From Chitinophagaceae bacterium (lineage in GTDB: Bacteria > Bacteroidota > Bacteroidia > Chitinophagales > Chitinophagaceae): a stretch of DNA of 36,186 nucleotides. The stretch covers positions 1 through 36,186 of the forward strand of contig CANEWJ010000010.1 in the NCBI GenBank assembly GCA_947442625.1, read 5' to 3'. The translations under genes were made by a program, and so were the position numbers. Shown piece after piece: positions 26,684 through 35,518 of this stretch. The first letter of the stretch is position 1. Each line of letters opens with the position of its first letter. The notes below the pieces were generated by a model. The model was not told where the DNA came from. It ran no database searches and saw only the letters and a list, made by a program, of their open reading frames with translations.

Positions 26684-28330
26684 ATAGGCTTCAAAATCGG
26701 CGAGGCTAAAACTGGAGAGGTTGTTTTCTTTTTTCAACCCACCTTTCTGTGCAGCGAGTGTACCATATCGGATATCATTATAGCCATCAACATTATGCGC
26801 ATCAGGATTGATGGAAAGGAGTGCACCTTTTTCCTGTGCCCTGGCAACCCAGGTCCAGTCCAGGTCCAGCCTTCTGGGATGGGCATTGATTTCAATCACT
26901 ACCTTGTTGGCAATGCATGCATCAATGATCTTTTCATGATCAAGCGGATAGCCCTTTCTGCTCAACAGCAGCCTTCCAGTTGGATGCCCGAGGATGGTGG
27001 TGTATGGGTTCTCAACCGCTGATATCACCCGCTGCATGGCCTTTTCTTCACTCATTTTAAGGTTGGAGTGAACGGATGCAATGACCAGATCGAAAGTGCT
27101 GAGCAGGTTGTCGGAATAGTCCAAAGATCCATCATTGAGGATATCGCTCTCAATGCTTTTGAAAATCTTGAATGGAGCATATTTTCTGTTCAATTCATCA
27201 ATGTATTGGTGTTGCGCTTTCACCCGATCTTCCGTCAAGCCGTTGGCATAGAAAGCAGATTTGCTGTGGTCGCTGATGACCATGTATTCAAATCCTTTGT
27301 CAATACAGGCCTTGGCCATTTCTTCAATGGTATTGGTTCCATCGCTCCAATCACTGTGGCTGTGGATGATTGATTTGATGTCTGATGGTTGTACAATATC
27401 CATCACTGATCCTTTGATTGCCAGTTCAATGATGGCAGGGTTTTCCCTTAAAAATGATGGGATATAGTGTACCGATGCTGCTCTAAAGGCATCCTGATCT
27501 GTTTGTATGCCATCCAATGAAGCTGGGTATCTGTTCAACCATTCATCAACAAATGCTTCAGAACCATTGAGGATAAAACTTCTTTTTTGAAGTTGTTCTG
27601 TTGTGGAGAATTGGAACTCGAGCAAAACGTTTTCAACGCCTTTTGCATGCAGCAAATCATCTGTTCCATCACCTGTCTCGAAAGCATTGTCTTTGAGGAA
27701 TGTAGCAAGCTGTTGGCTGCTGCAATCCGTTACCCAACTAAGTTTTTCAAGGGTAGGCATTTGACGAACAAAATCTCCGCAAAGCAGGAACTTGTTGTCC
27801 TTGAATTGGGACGCAAAAACATCCTGCATGTGCAATGCATAGGTTTCAATGTCTGCATGCAGGAAATGTCCCTGGTGCCTGAAGTAAAACTCTATCGCTT
27901 CCTTTACATTCTTCTGCGTTTTCTCTCCAAATCCCTTGTAGAGCAACAACCTGTTTTCATTACAGGCATAAAGGAGTTCTCCCAGTCCTTCAATGCCCAT
28001 TTCTTTCCAAATGGTTGAAATCTTTTTAGGCCCGATGCCTTTTATTTGCATCATTTCCAACACACCTTCAGGTGTTTTTATCATCAAATCTTCCAGTACC
28101 AGCAGCTTGCCTGTTTCCAGTATTTCAATAATTTTTCTGGCAGTAGAATCTCCGATTCCTTTGAGAGATGCAATGTGCTCTTTTGGGACGGACTCGAGCT
28201 GCATCGGCAATTTTTCAATGGAAAATGCGGCACTTCCATATGACTTTGATTTGAAGCTGTTCTCCTGGTGAATGTCCATCAATTTGCTCAAGAGACTGAA
28301 TTGATCGGCGATGGCGTAATTGTCTGGCAT
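26672..28330 (-). CDS. polX: PolX-family protein (HhH, degenerate Pol X domain, PHP domain)
   Basis: HhH motifs LKGIGDSTARKI and IKGIGPKKISTIWKE; C-terminal PHP motifs IHSHSDWSDG, ISDHS, ESDIL.DGSLD, ASVHS, GHPTGR, INPDAHN. Confidence 0.88.
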   Translation of the reverse strand: MPDNYAIADQFSLLSKLMDIHQENSFKSKSYGSAAFSIEKLPMQLESVPKEHIASLKGIGDSTARKIIEILETGKLLVLEDLMIKTPEGVLEMMQIKGIGPKKISTIWKEMGIEGLGELLYACNENRLLLYKGFGEKTQKNVKEAIEFYFRHQGHFLHADIETYALHMQDVFASQFKDNKFLLCGDFVRQMPTLEKLSWVTDCSSQQLATFLKDNAFETGDGTDDLLHAKGVENVLLEFQFSTTEQLQKRSFILNGSEAFVDEWLNRYPASLDGIQTDQDAFRAASVHYIPSFLRENPAIIELAIKGSVMDIVQPSDIKSIIHSHSDWSDGTNTIEEMAKACIDKGFEYMVISDHSKSAFYANGLTEDRVKAQHQYIDELNRKYAPFKIFKSIESDILNDGSLDYSDNLLSTFDLVIASVHSNLKMSEEKAMQRVISAVENPYTTILGHPTGRLLLSRKGYPLDHEKIIDACIANKVVIEINAHPRRLDLDWTWVARAQEKGALLSINPDAHNVDGYNDIRYGTLAAQKGGLKKENNLSSFSLADFEAYLKG

Positions 28331-28351
28331 GATGTGCAGTTGATCTTTGAC

Positions 28352-28378
28352 AAAAAAAAGTCCCGCACGAAGCGGGAC
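28352..28378 (-). terminator. Terminator of the Lys/Ala repeat protein gene
   Basis: Minus strand: GTCCCGC-TTCGT-GCGGGAC followed by TTTTTTTT. Confidence 0.8.
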
Positions 28379-28402
28379 TCTATACTTTTAACTGTTGGAA
28401 GA

Positions 28403-28690
28403 TTACTTTGCAGCTTTCTTCGGAGCAGCCTTTGCAGCTTTCTTCGGAGCAGCTTTAGCAGCCTTCTTAGGAGCAGCCTTTGCAGCTTTCTTTGGAGCAG
28501 CTTTAGCGGCTTTCTTAGGAGCAGCTTTAGCAGCTTTTTTCGGAGCAGCCTTTGCAGCTTTCTTTGGAGCAGCCTTTGCAGCTTTCTTTGGAGCAGCCTT
28601 TGCAGCCTTCTTAGGAGCAGCCTTTGCAGCTTTCTTTGGAGCAGCTTTCTTTGCAGCCTTTTTAGGTGCAGCTTTTTTTGCAGTTGCCAT
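28403..28690 (-). CDS. Histone H1-like Lys/Ala/Pro-rich repeat protein
   Basis: 95 aa MATAK + 2 x KAAPKKAAK + 9 x AAPKKAAK, with its own promoter-like and terminator signals. Confidence 0.8.
   Translation of the reverse strand: MATAKKAAPKKAAKKAAPKKAAKAAPKKAAKAAPKKAAKAAPKKAAKAAPKKAAKAAPKKAAKAAPKKAAKAAPKKAAKAAPKKAAKAAPKKAAK
28404..28640. repeat. 24-bp tandem repeat encoding AAPKKAAK
   Basis: Consecutive variants of tggagcagcctttgcagctttctt in register with the codons. Confidence 0.9.
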
Positions 28691-28730
28691 TTTGTTTAGA
28701 ATTTAATGGTTTAGAAAATGTTTAACGTAG

Positions 28731-28762
28731 TAAAAGTATAAACAGTTTTTCTATTATGCAAA
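28731..28762 (-). promoter_or_regulatory. Candidate promoter of the Lys/Ala repeat protein gene
   Basis: Minus strand TTTG, 20 nt, TACTTTTA (TTTG-N20-TAnnTTTA). Confidence 0.45.
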
Positions 28763-28783
28763 AAAAATTATTTTAAGCAATGA

Positions 28784-29050
28784 TTATCCGGCAGTTACAA
28801 CAGGTGCGATAGATACGAATGTCTTGTTGTTCTTTGATTTCCTAAATTCAACAACACCGTCAGATGTTGCGAAAATAGTCCAGTCTTTGCCCACTCCAAC
28901 ATTCTTACCAGGATGATACTGTGTACCACGCTGACGCAAAATGATGTTTCCTGAAATAGCTGGTTGTCCACCAAAGATCTTGATGCCAAGTCTTTTGCTG
29001 TGTGAATCGCGACCGTTCTTAACGCTACCTTCACCTTTCTTATGTGCCAT
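28784..29050 (-). CDS. rpmA: 50S ribosomal protein L27
   Basis: [56 protein letters not shown]. Confidence 0.97.
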   Translation of the reverse strand: MAHKKGEGSVKNGRDSHSKRLGIKIFGGQPAISGNIILRQRGTQYHPGKNVGVGKDWTIFATSDGVVEFRKSKNNKTFVSIAPVVTAG

Positions 29051-29085
29051 GACGCTTGTTTTTTAAATGATGACTTTTAAATTGA

Positions 29086-29388
29086 TCAGGCGATGCTTTC
29101 AATCCTGAGTTTGGTATACAATTTGCGGTGTCCGATTTTTTTACGGAAACCCTTCCTTCTTTTCATTTTGAATGCAATCACTTTGTCACCCTGAACCTCA
29201 CTGAGGATTTCAGCACTGACTTTAACTGTTACATCCTTTCCAAGGGAAAGTTTTCCATCATTGTCAACAAGCAAAACCTCTGGGATTTCAATCCTGTCGC
29301 CTACACTTCCCTCAATATGGGAAACATACAGCTGCTGTCCGGCTTCAACCTTGTACTGGTGACCTGCTATTTTTACAATTGCAAACAT
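29086..29388 (-). CDS. rplU: 50S ribosomal protein L21
   Basis: MFAIVKIAGHQYKVEAGQQLYV...KMKRRKGFRKKIGHRKLYTKLRIESI. Confidence 0.97.
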   Translation of the reverse strand: MFAIVKIAGHQYKVEAGQQLYVSHIEGSVGDRIEIPEVLLVDNDGKLSLGKDVTVKVSAEILSEVQGDKVIAFKMKRRKGFRKKIGHRKLYTKLRIESIA

Positions 29389-29410
29389 GATAATTCAAAA
29401 TTTAGGAGTG

Positions 29411-29441
29411 CGAAGGTATGCATAATTTAATTTTCCCCCAA
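29411..29441 (-). promoter_or_regulatory. Candidate rplU-rpmA promoter
   Basis: Minus strand TTG (29441-29439), 20 nt, TACCTTCG (29418-29411). Confidence 0.45.
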
Positions 29442-29456
29442 TTTTAAAACTAAAAT

Positions 29457-29516
29457 TTCTTGGGAGCTATTTATATAGGTTTGGGTGGGGGAACCTATCT
29501 TTGTTGCTCCCACGAA
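29457..29516. repeat. Nested symmetric inverted repeat between rplU and the GH3 gene
   Basis: Core TGGGAGC-N7-ATAGGTT-N10-AACCTAT-N7-GCTCCCA (29461-29512); outer arms extend to 29457/29516 with one mismatch. Confidence 0.8.
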
Positions 29517-29525
29517 TGATTCAAT

Positions 29526-31025
29526 ATGAAGATCAAATCGTATCTGGCCAAGCCTTTTGCAAATATCGTCCATAAAAAAGTACAAAAATCCATGCGATCT
29601 GCTTTGGAGGATCAAGAGAATATCCTCACAGCGCTGGTAAAAAAGGGCAAGGTTGCTGAATTTGGGAAAGAGCATCATCTAGGTGAAGTGGCTGACCATC
29701 AATCTTTTATACAAGCAGTTCCGATCAGAGACTATGAAAAATTGAGCCCATACATCGCCAAAATAAAGGAAGGGAAGGCCAATATTCTTTGGCCAGGCAA
29801 GCCCATTTACCTTGCCAAAACCTCTGGCACCACTTCCGGGGCAAAATATATCCCGATTACCAATGATTCTATACCCAACCATATTGGTACGGCAAGGAAT
29901 GCCTTGCTCTGTTATATAGCTACATCTGGAAATGCAGATTTTGCCAATGGCAACATGATATTCCTTTCTGGCTCTCCTACGCTGGACCGCATTGGAGGAA
30001 TACCAACGGGAAGGCTAAGTGGAATCGTCAATCACCATATTCCCAGTTATCTGAAAAAGAACCAACTCCCTACTTTTGAAACCAATTGTATCGAAGACTG
30101 GGAGAACAAACTGGAAAAAATTGTTGAAGAAACAGTTGCCCGCAACATGACACTCATCAGCGGTATTCCACCATGGATGCAGATGTACTTTGACAGGTTG
30201 ATCGAAAAAACAGGAAAAAAAATTGGAGACCTGTTTCCTGAGTTCAGTGTGTTGGTGCATGGGGGCGTCAATTTTAGCCCTTATCGCTCCAAGCTCATGG
30301 AAAGCATCGGTCGGAACATAGACACCATAGAAACTTTTCCTGCTTCTGAAGGATTTTTTGCTTTTCAGGACACAAGGGATGAGGAGGGGCTTTTGCTCAA
30401 TACCAACTCAGGCATCTTTTTCGAGTTCATTCCAGCCGGGGAGATCTTCAACGAAAATCCTACAAGGCTGTCTTTGAAGGATGTGAAGATTGGAGAAAAT
30501 TATGCCCTGATCATCAACAACAACGCTGGTCTATGGGGTTATAATATTGGTGATACTGTGAAATTTGTTTCGCTTGATCCCTATAGAATCATCGTTTCTG
30601 GCCGCATCAAGCATTTTATTTCTGCATTTGGGGAACATGTGATTGGTGAGGAAGTAGAATATAGCCTCATCAAAGCAGCCAATGATAAAGGAATTCGTGT
30701 GGTTGAATTTACGGTGGCCCCGATGGTAACACAAGACCAAGGCAAATCATACCATGAGTGGTTCGTAGAATTTGAAGAGGATCCGCAAGACCTTGCTGCA
30801 TTCGCTGCAACAGTTGACGAGCACATGCGGGCAAAGAATATTTATTATGATGATTTGATCCGGGGTAATATCCTCAAACCACTGGTAATTAGGCCGCTCA
30901 AGAAAAATGCCTTCATTGATTTTATGCGTTCTCAAGGCAAACTGGGTGGTCAAAACAAGGTACCCAGGTTGAGCAATGACAGGAAGATTGCCTCAGAACT
31001 TGAAAAGATGGCCAACAACCTATAA
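29526..31025 (+). CDS. GH3-family (acyl-acid-amido synthetase-like) adenylating enzyme
   Basis: 499 aa; ATP-binding AKTSGTTSGAKYIPIT; SEGFFAFQDTRDEEGLLLNTNSGIFFEFIP; WGYNIGDTVKFVSLDPYRIIVSGRIKHFISAFGEHV. Confidence 0.9.
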   Translation: MKIKSYLAKPFANIVHKKVQKSMRSALEDQENILTALVKKGKVAEFGKEHHLGEVADHQSFIQAVPIRDYEKLSPYIAKIKEGKANILWPGKPIYLAKTSGTTSGAKYIPITNDSIPNHIGTARNALLCYIATSGNADFANGNMIFLSGSPTLDRIGGIPTGRLSGIVNHHIPSYLKKNQLPTFETNCIEDWENKLEKIVEETVARNMTLISGIPPWMQMYFDRLIEKTGKKIGDLFPEFSVLVHGGVNFSPYRSKLMESIGRNIDTIETFPASEGFFAFQDTRDEEGLLLNTNSGIFFEFIPAGEIFNENPTRLSLKDVKIGENYALIINNNAGLWGYNIGDTVKFVSLDPYRIIVSGRIKHFISAFGEHVIGEEVEYSLIKAANDKGIRVVEFTVAPMVTQDQGKSYHEWFVEFEEDPQDLAAFAATVDEHMRAKNIYYDDLIRGNILKPLVIRPLKKNAFIDFMRSQGKLGGQNKVPRLSNDRKIASELEKMANNL

Positions 31026-31034
31026 ATTTACCAG

Positions 31035-32240
31035 ATGGAATTTGACTTCTCATACCAGTTAGATGCTGAAGGAATCAATCCGCCTTCCATGAAGCGGGTG
31101 GGTCTTTTTGGTTCTACCGGTTCAATTGGGACGCAGACGCTTGAGGTTATCAGGGCCAATCCTTCACTTTTTTCAGTCAGTTTGCTTACTGCCCATTCCA
31201 ACCATGTGTTGTTGATAGAACAGGCCTTGGAGTTTTTACCAGCTGTTGTTGTCATCACCCAATCTTCAAAATATGCATTGGTGAAAGAGGCCCTCTCACC
31301 CAAAGGCATCATGGTCTTGGCGGGTGAAGCAGCGCTTGAAGAAGCAGCTTCAATGGACTGCTTTGACCTGATGATGGCTGCCATCGTTGGCTTTGCAGGG
31401 TTGAAACCCACCTTGAAAGCCATTGAAACTGGAAAAAACATTGCATTGGCCAACAAAGAAACCCTTGTTGTTGCTGGGGATGTGGTGATGGCGTTGGCTG
31501 CAGAAAAAGGGGTTTCGATCATCCCTGTAGATTCAGAACACTCCGCCATTTTCCAATGCCTTGTTGGTGAGGTTTCCAATCCCATAGAAAAAATTATCCT
31601 TACCGCCTCAGGTGGTCCGTTCATAGGCAGAAAGCCCAACTACCTGGTGAATGTGAAAAGGGAGCATGCCATCGCCCATCCAAACTGGAGCATGGGAGCA
31701 AAGATTTCCATTGACTCCTCAACGCTGATGAACAAAGGCCTTGAAATGATTGAAGCCAAGTGGCTTTTCAACCTGGAGCCTTCTCAGATTGAGGTTGTCA
31801 TCCATCCGCAGAGCATCATTCACAGCATGGTGCAGTTCAAGGACAACAGCATCAAAGCACAAATGGGGCTTCCAGACATGAAATTGCCCATTCAGTATGC
31901 CATGGCCTATCCACAGCGAATTCCCAATGATTTCCCACGGTATAATTTTGCAAAATCAGCTACCCTGAGTTTCGATCCTCCAGACTATAAGACATTTAGA
32001 AACCTGGGCCTTGCCATTTCCGCCCTCAACAGGGGGGGCAACATGCCTTGCATACTGAATGCAGCCAACGAAATCGCTGTTTATGGCTTTCTCAACAACA
32101 GGCTTGGTTTTCTTGAGATGACTGAAGTGATTGAACAGACCATAGCCCATGTTGCTTTCATTGAACACCCAACCTTGCAAGAGTATTTTGACAGTGATGG
32201 GGAAGCCAGGAATTTTGCAGCCACATTGATTAACCTGTGA
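31035..32240 (+). CDS. dxr: 1-deoxy-D-xylulose-5-phosphate reductoisomerase
   Basis: KRVGLFGSTGSIGTQTLEVI, ALANKETLVVAGDVV, PVDSEHSAIFQCL, LTASGGPF, NWSMGAKISIDSSTLMNKGLE. ATG 31089 (MKRVGLFG) is an alternative start. Confidence 0.95.
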   Translation: MEFDFSYQLDAEGINPPSMKRVGLFGSTGSIGTQTLEVIRANPSLFSVSLLTAHSNHVLLIEQALEFLPAVVVITQSSKYALVKEALSPKGIMVLAGEAALEEAASMDCFDLMMAAIVGFAGLKPTLKAIETGKNIALANKETLVVAGDVVMALAAEKGVSIIPVDSEHSAIFQCLVGEVSNPIEKIILTASGGPFIGRKPNYLVNVKREHAIAHPNWSMGAKISIDSSTLMNKGLEMIEAKWLFNLEPSQIEVVIHPQSIIHSMVQFKDNSIKAQMGLPDMKLPIQYAMAYPQRIPNDFPRYNFAKSATLSFDPPDYKTFRNLGLAISALNRGGNMPCILNAANEIAVYGFLNNRLGFLEMTEVIEQTIAHVAFIEHPTLQEYFDSDGEARNFAATLINL

Positions 32241-32268
32241 GATGGTTCTTCCGCTTATCCCATTTCAG

Positions 32269-32299
32269 TTGTCTTCCCTTCGTTTATTCTTTATATTTA
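32269..32299 (+). promoter_or_regulatory. Candidate rseP promoter
   Basis: TTG (32269-32271), 20 nt, TATATTTA (32292-32299). Confidence 0.45.
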
Positions 32300-32316
32300 C
32301 ATCCTAATCTTTAACA

Positions 32317-33702
32317 ATGAACTTAAACGTGCTGTTGGATATCAATTGGAACGCGGTTGGATTACAAGCCGGACAACTGATTCTCTCCTTATCGATACTG
32401 GTTATTCTTCACGAACTGGGCCATTTTATTCCTGCCAAAATCTTCGGATGCAGGGTAGATAAATTCTATCTTTTTTTTGATCCCTGGTTTTCGCTTTTCA
32501 AAAAGAAAAAAGGTGAAACAGAATATGGCATTGGATGGTTGCCCCTGGGTGGCTATGTCAAAATTGCTGGTATGATCGATGAAAGCATGGACAAGGAGCA
32601 GCTGAAACAGCCTGCCCAGTCTTGGGAGTTTCGCAGCAAGCCAGCCTGGCAGCGCCTGATCATCATGATCGGTGGGGTAACGGTCAATGTATTGCTTGCA
32701 TTTTTCATTTATGCCATGATTCTCTTTACCTGGGGTGAAACCAAATTGCCCAACCAAAGCCTCACCCAAGGCGTGTGGGTGGTAGATACTGTTGTCAATG
32801 AAGTGGGGCTGAAAACTGGAGACAAGATCGTTTCTGTCAACAGCGAACCTGTTAAATATTTTGAAGACCTCAATGCTGCCTTGCTCCTTGGAGAGAAGAT
32901 GACGATTGACCGTGATGGCGAAGTCAAAGACCTTGTCATCCCAGTCAATTTCATTGAGAAAATTGTTGAAAAAGGGAAGCGGTCTGTTTTGCTGATGCCC
33001 CGTGTGCCTTGTATTGTAGGGGAAGTTGGTGTTGGTACACCCGCAGCCAAGAATGGTTTGTTGGCCAAGGATAAGATCATAGGGATTGATTCCATGAAGA
33101 TTGACTTCTTTGATCAGGTAAAGCCTGCTATTTTAAATAGGGCTGGAGACAGCATTGCGCTGCATGTACTGCGCAGCGGAAATGAAATGGTCATTCATTC
33201 TGTTGTAAATGCCGATACTTCGATTGGCTTTTTTCCTGCTGTTCCCAGCATGGATGAGATGCAGCAACAGGGCCTCTATCAGTTTGAAACAAGGAAGTTT
33301 GGTTTCTTCGCTTCATTCCCTGCCGGCGTGAGCAAAACTTTTGACAAACTCGGTTTCTATATTGCCCAGTTCAAAAAAATCCTGAACCCATCTACAGGTG
33401 CTTACAAAGGCCTGGGTGGTTTCAAATCCATGGGATCCATTTTTCCTAAATATGAGTGGGACTGGGAAGCTTTCTGGAACATTACCGCATTTTTCTCTAT
33501 TGTATTGGCGTTCATGAACCTCCTGCCCATCCCTGCATTGGACGGTGGACATGTGGTGTTTACTTTGATTGAAATGATCACCGGCAAAAAACCCAATGAG
33601 AAATTTTTGGAATATGCACAAATCGTAGGAATGGTTATCCTGTTTGGTTTGATGATTTATGCGAACGCCAATGACTGGTTGGGTTGGGGAAGAAGTAAAT
33701 AG
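32317..33702 (+). CDS. rseP: RIP metalloprotease RseP (site-2 protease family)
   Basis: LVILHELGHFIPAKIFG zinc motif, PDZ region, NLLPIPALDGGHVVF. Confidence 0.95.
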   Translation: MNLNVLLDINWNAVGLQAGQLILSLSILVILHELGHFIPAKIFGCRVDKFYLFFDPWFSLFKKKKGETEYGIGWLPLGGYVKIAGMIDESMDKEQLKQPAQSWEFRSKPAWQRLIIMIGGVTVNVLLAFFIYAMILFTWGETKLPNQSLTQGVWVVDTVVNEVGLKTGDKIVSVNSEPVKYFEDLNAALLLGEKMTIDRDGEVKDLVIPVNFIEKIVEKGKRSVLLMPRVPCIVGEVGVGTPAAKNGLLAKDKIIGIDSMKIDFFDQVKPAILNRAGDSIALHVLRSGNEMVIHSVVNADTSIGFFPAVPSMDEMQQQGLYQFETRKFGFFASFPAGVSKTFDKLGFYIAQFKKILNPSTGAYKGLGGFKSMGSIFPKYEWDWEAFWNITAFFSIVLAFMNLLPIPALDGGHVVFTLIEMITGKKPNEKFLEYAQIVGMVILFGLMIYANANDWLGWGRSK

Positions 33703-33703
33703 C

Positions 33704-34423
33704 CTAAAGGTCCAAATAATAGGGAGCTAAAAGCATTTTAAATGCATCAGCATAGTCTGATGCATTTTTTTTGATGATGATGGTCTCTGTTTCGGTATGT
33801 ACTGTGGTAGCAGAAAATTCAATCATCACCCTGAATGGATCGTGAAAAGGGCTCTGTTTTACCTCGGCAATGCTGGCAGGAAACAATTCAAATTGGCTGG
33901 CCATATCAAGGCACTCTGCCTTTCTGTAAAATGGCATCAATACATAAAAAAAACCTTGGCTGCTCATTAGTCTATTTGCATGGAAAAAAAGTGCACGAAG
34001 CGTAAGTCCTTCGGCATGCCTGGCCAGGTTAATACCCGCCTGATCAGACCTGAGTTGTTTTTCGTAAAATGGTGGGTTGGAAACCACCGTCTGGTATCTC
34101 ATGTCTGTTTCCCACTCTTTGATGTCCCCAAGTATCGGATTGATGTTGCCGCTAAAGGGAGAACCTCCAATGTTCTGGCACAACTGACCATGACAAGAAG
34201 TTTCGATTTCAATGGCGTCAACCTTGACTGACCTGTTCTGCGAAAGCATCAGGGAGAGCAAGCCAGTGCCCGCACCGATATCCAAGAGGGTATCTGTTGC
34301 CTGAATTTTAGCGTTTACCCATGCACCAAAAAGGCAGCCATCTGTGGTAACCTTCATCGCACAATTGTCCTGATGGATGGTGAACTGTTTGAACCTGAAA
34401 TAGGAATTTCTCATGGCGATCAA
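33704..34423 (-). CDS. trmN6: tRNA1(Val) (adenine(37)-N6)-methyltransferase-like
   Basis: FRFKQFTIHQDNCAMKVTTDGCLFGAWV, LDIGAGTGLLSLML, NPPF motif VVSNPPFYEKQL. Confidence 0.88.
   Translation of the reverse strand: MIAMRNSYFRFKQFTIHQDNCAMKVTTDGCLFGAWVNAKIQATDTLLDIGAGTGLLSLMLSQNRSVKVDAIEIETSCHGQLCQNIGGSPFSGNINPILGDIKEWETDMRYQTVVSNPPFYEKQLRSDQAGINLARHAEGLTLRALFFHANRLMSSQGFFYVLMPFYRKAECLDMASQFELFPASIAEVKQSPFHDPFRVMIEFSATTVHTETETIIIKKNASDYADAFKMLLAPYYLDL
33740..33772 (+). terminator. Candidate rseP terminator lying inside the trmN6 3' coding end
   Basis: AAATGCATCAG-CATAGT-CTGATGCATTT (perfect 11 bp) followed by a T-run on the plus strand. Confidence 0.7.
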
Positions 34424-34427
34424 ATAT

Positions 34428-35444
34428 TTACCAAGCGGCCCTGGCGGAAGCAGAAACCGTTAGAGGGCTGCTGAATCCTGCAAGAAATCTATGATACCCC
34501 GTAACGGCAATCATTGCTGCATTGTCTGTACAGTATTCCATTTCAGGAATGAACAATTTCCATTGGTATTTTTCAGCCATCTCCTGTATTGCATTCCTTA
34601 GTCCTTTGTTGGCAGACACGCCGCCTGCCAGGCAGATGGTCTTGATACCCGTCTGAAGACTGGCTTTTTTGAGTTTGTGCAGGAGGATGTTGACAATACA
34701 ATATTGGGCAGATGCGCAGATATCTGGCAAGTGATGGCTGATAAAATCAGGATCGGCTTTCAACTGCTTTTGCAAGAAATAGAGGATGGAGGTTTTTACA
34801 CCGCTGAAACTGAAATTGAGTCCTTCGATTTGTGGTTCAGGGAAATGGAATTTCTTCGGATCCCCTTCCTTGGCATATCGATCAATCAAGGGTCCACCTG
34901 GGTAGGGCAGCCCCAAGAGTTTAGCGGTCTTGTCAAAAGCCTCGCCAGCAGCATCATCAAGGGTTTCACCCAGTATTTCCATGTTCAAAGCGTCCTTGCA
35001 GAGCACAATCTGGGTATGTCCTCCACTGACTGTCAGGCATAGGAACGGAAATTCCGGTTGAGGGTCTGCAATCAAGTTGGACAATACATGGGCTTGCATG
35101 TGGTGTACTGCTATCAGGGGGATATCAAGCGAAAGCGCAAGTGATTTGGCAAAGCCGGTGCCCACCAGAAGTGCACCTATCAGGCCTGGTGAACTTGTAA
35201 AGGCTATCGCATCCAGTTGGTCTAGCGTAATGCCAGCATCAACAATGGCCTGGTCTACCACAGGAACAATGTTCTGCATGTGGGCACGGCTGGCCAATTC
35301 AGGTACAACCCCACCATACTGGGTATGGACTGCCTGTGTGGCAATGATGTTTGAAAGTATTTTTCCATTGTGACAAACAGCCGCCGATGTCTCGTCGCAG
35401 GAAGATTCAATGCCCAGTATATAGGTGTCTTCACCTCTTTTCAT
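34428..35444 (-). CDS. tsaD: tRNA N6-adenosine threonylcarbamoyltransferase TsaD
   Basis: ILGIESSCDETSAAVC, VPELASRAHMQNIVP, HHMQAHVLSN, LTVSGGHTQIVL, LAGGVSANKGLR. Confidence 0.96.
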   Translation of the reverse strand: MKRGEDTYILGIESSCDETSAAVCHNGKILSNIIATQAVHTQYGGVVPELASRAHMQNIVPVVDQAIVDAGITLDQLDAIAFTSSPGLIGALLVGTGFAKSLALSLDIPLIAVHHMQAHVLSNLIADPQPEFPFLCLTVSGGHTQIVLCKDALNMEILGETLDDAAGEAFDKTAKLLGLPYPGGPLIDRYAKEGDPKKFHFPEPQIEGLNFSFSGVKTSILYFLQKQLKADPDFISHHLPDICASAQYCIVNILLHKLKKASLQTGIKTICLAGGVSANKGLRNAIQEMAEKYQWKLFIPEMEYCTDNAAMIAVTGYHRFLAGFSSPLTVSASARAAW

Positions 35445-35518
35445 GCTGCGAAGGTAAGGAGACTACTTTTCAATGTATATCTTATGATCTACAAGAATGC
35501 GTAGGAATTGATTTTTGC

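Noticed and set aside
28404-28640. 24-bp repeats as a CRISPR array
   Set aside because: Units are contiguous without spacers and are in codon register.
28268-28706. Long + strand ORFs (143 aa and 103 aa) rich in Ser/Leu or Phe/Ala/Gly repeats
   Set aside because: They are antisense readings of the 24-bp tandem repeat; the minus frame starts with ATG, has promoter and terminator signals and gives an H1-like peptide.
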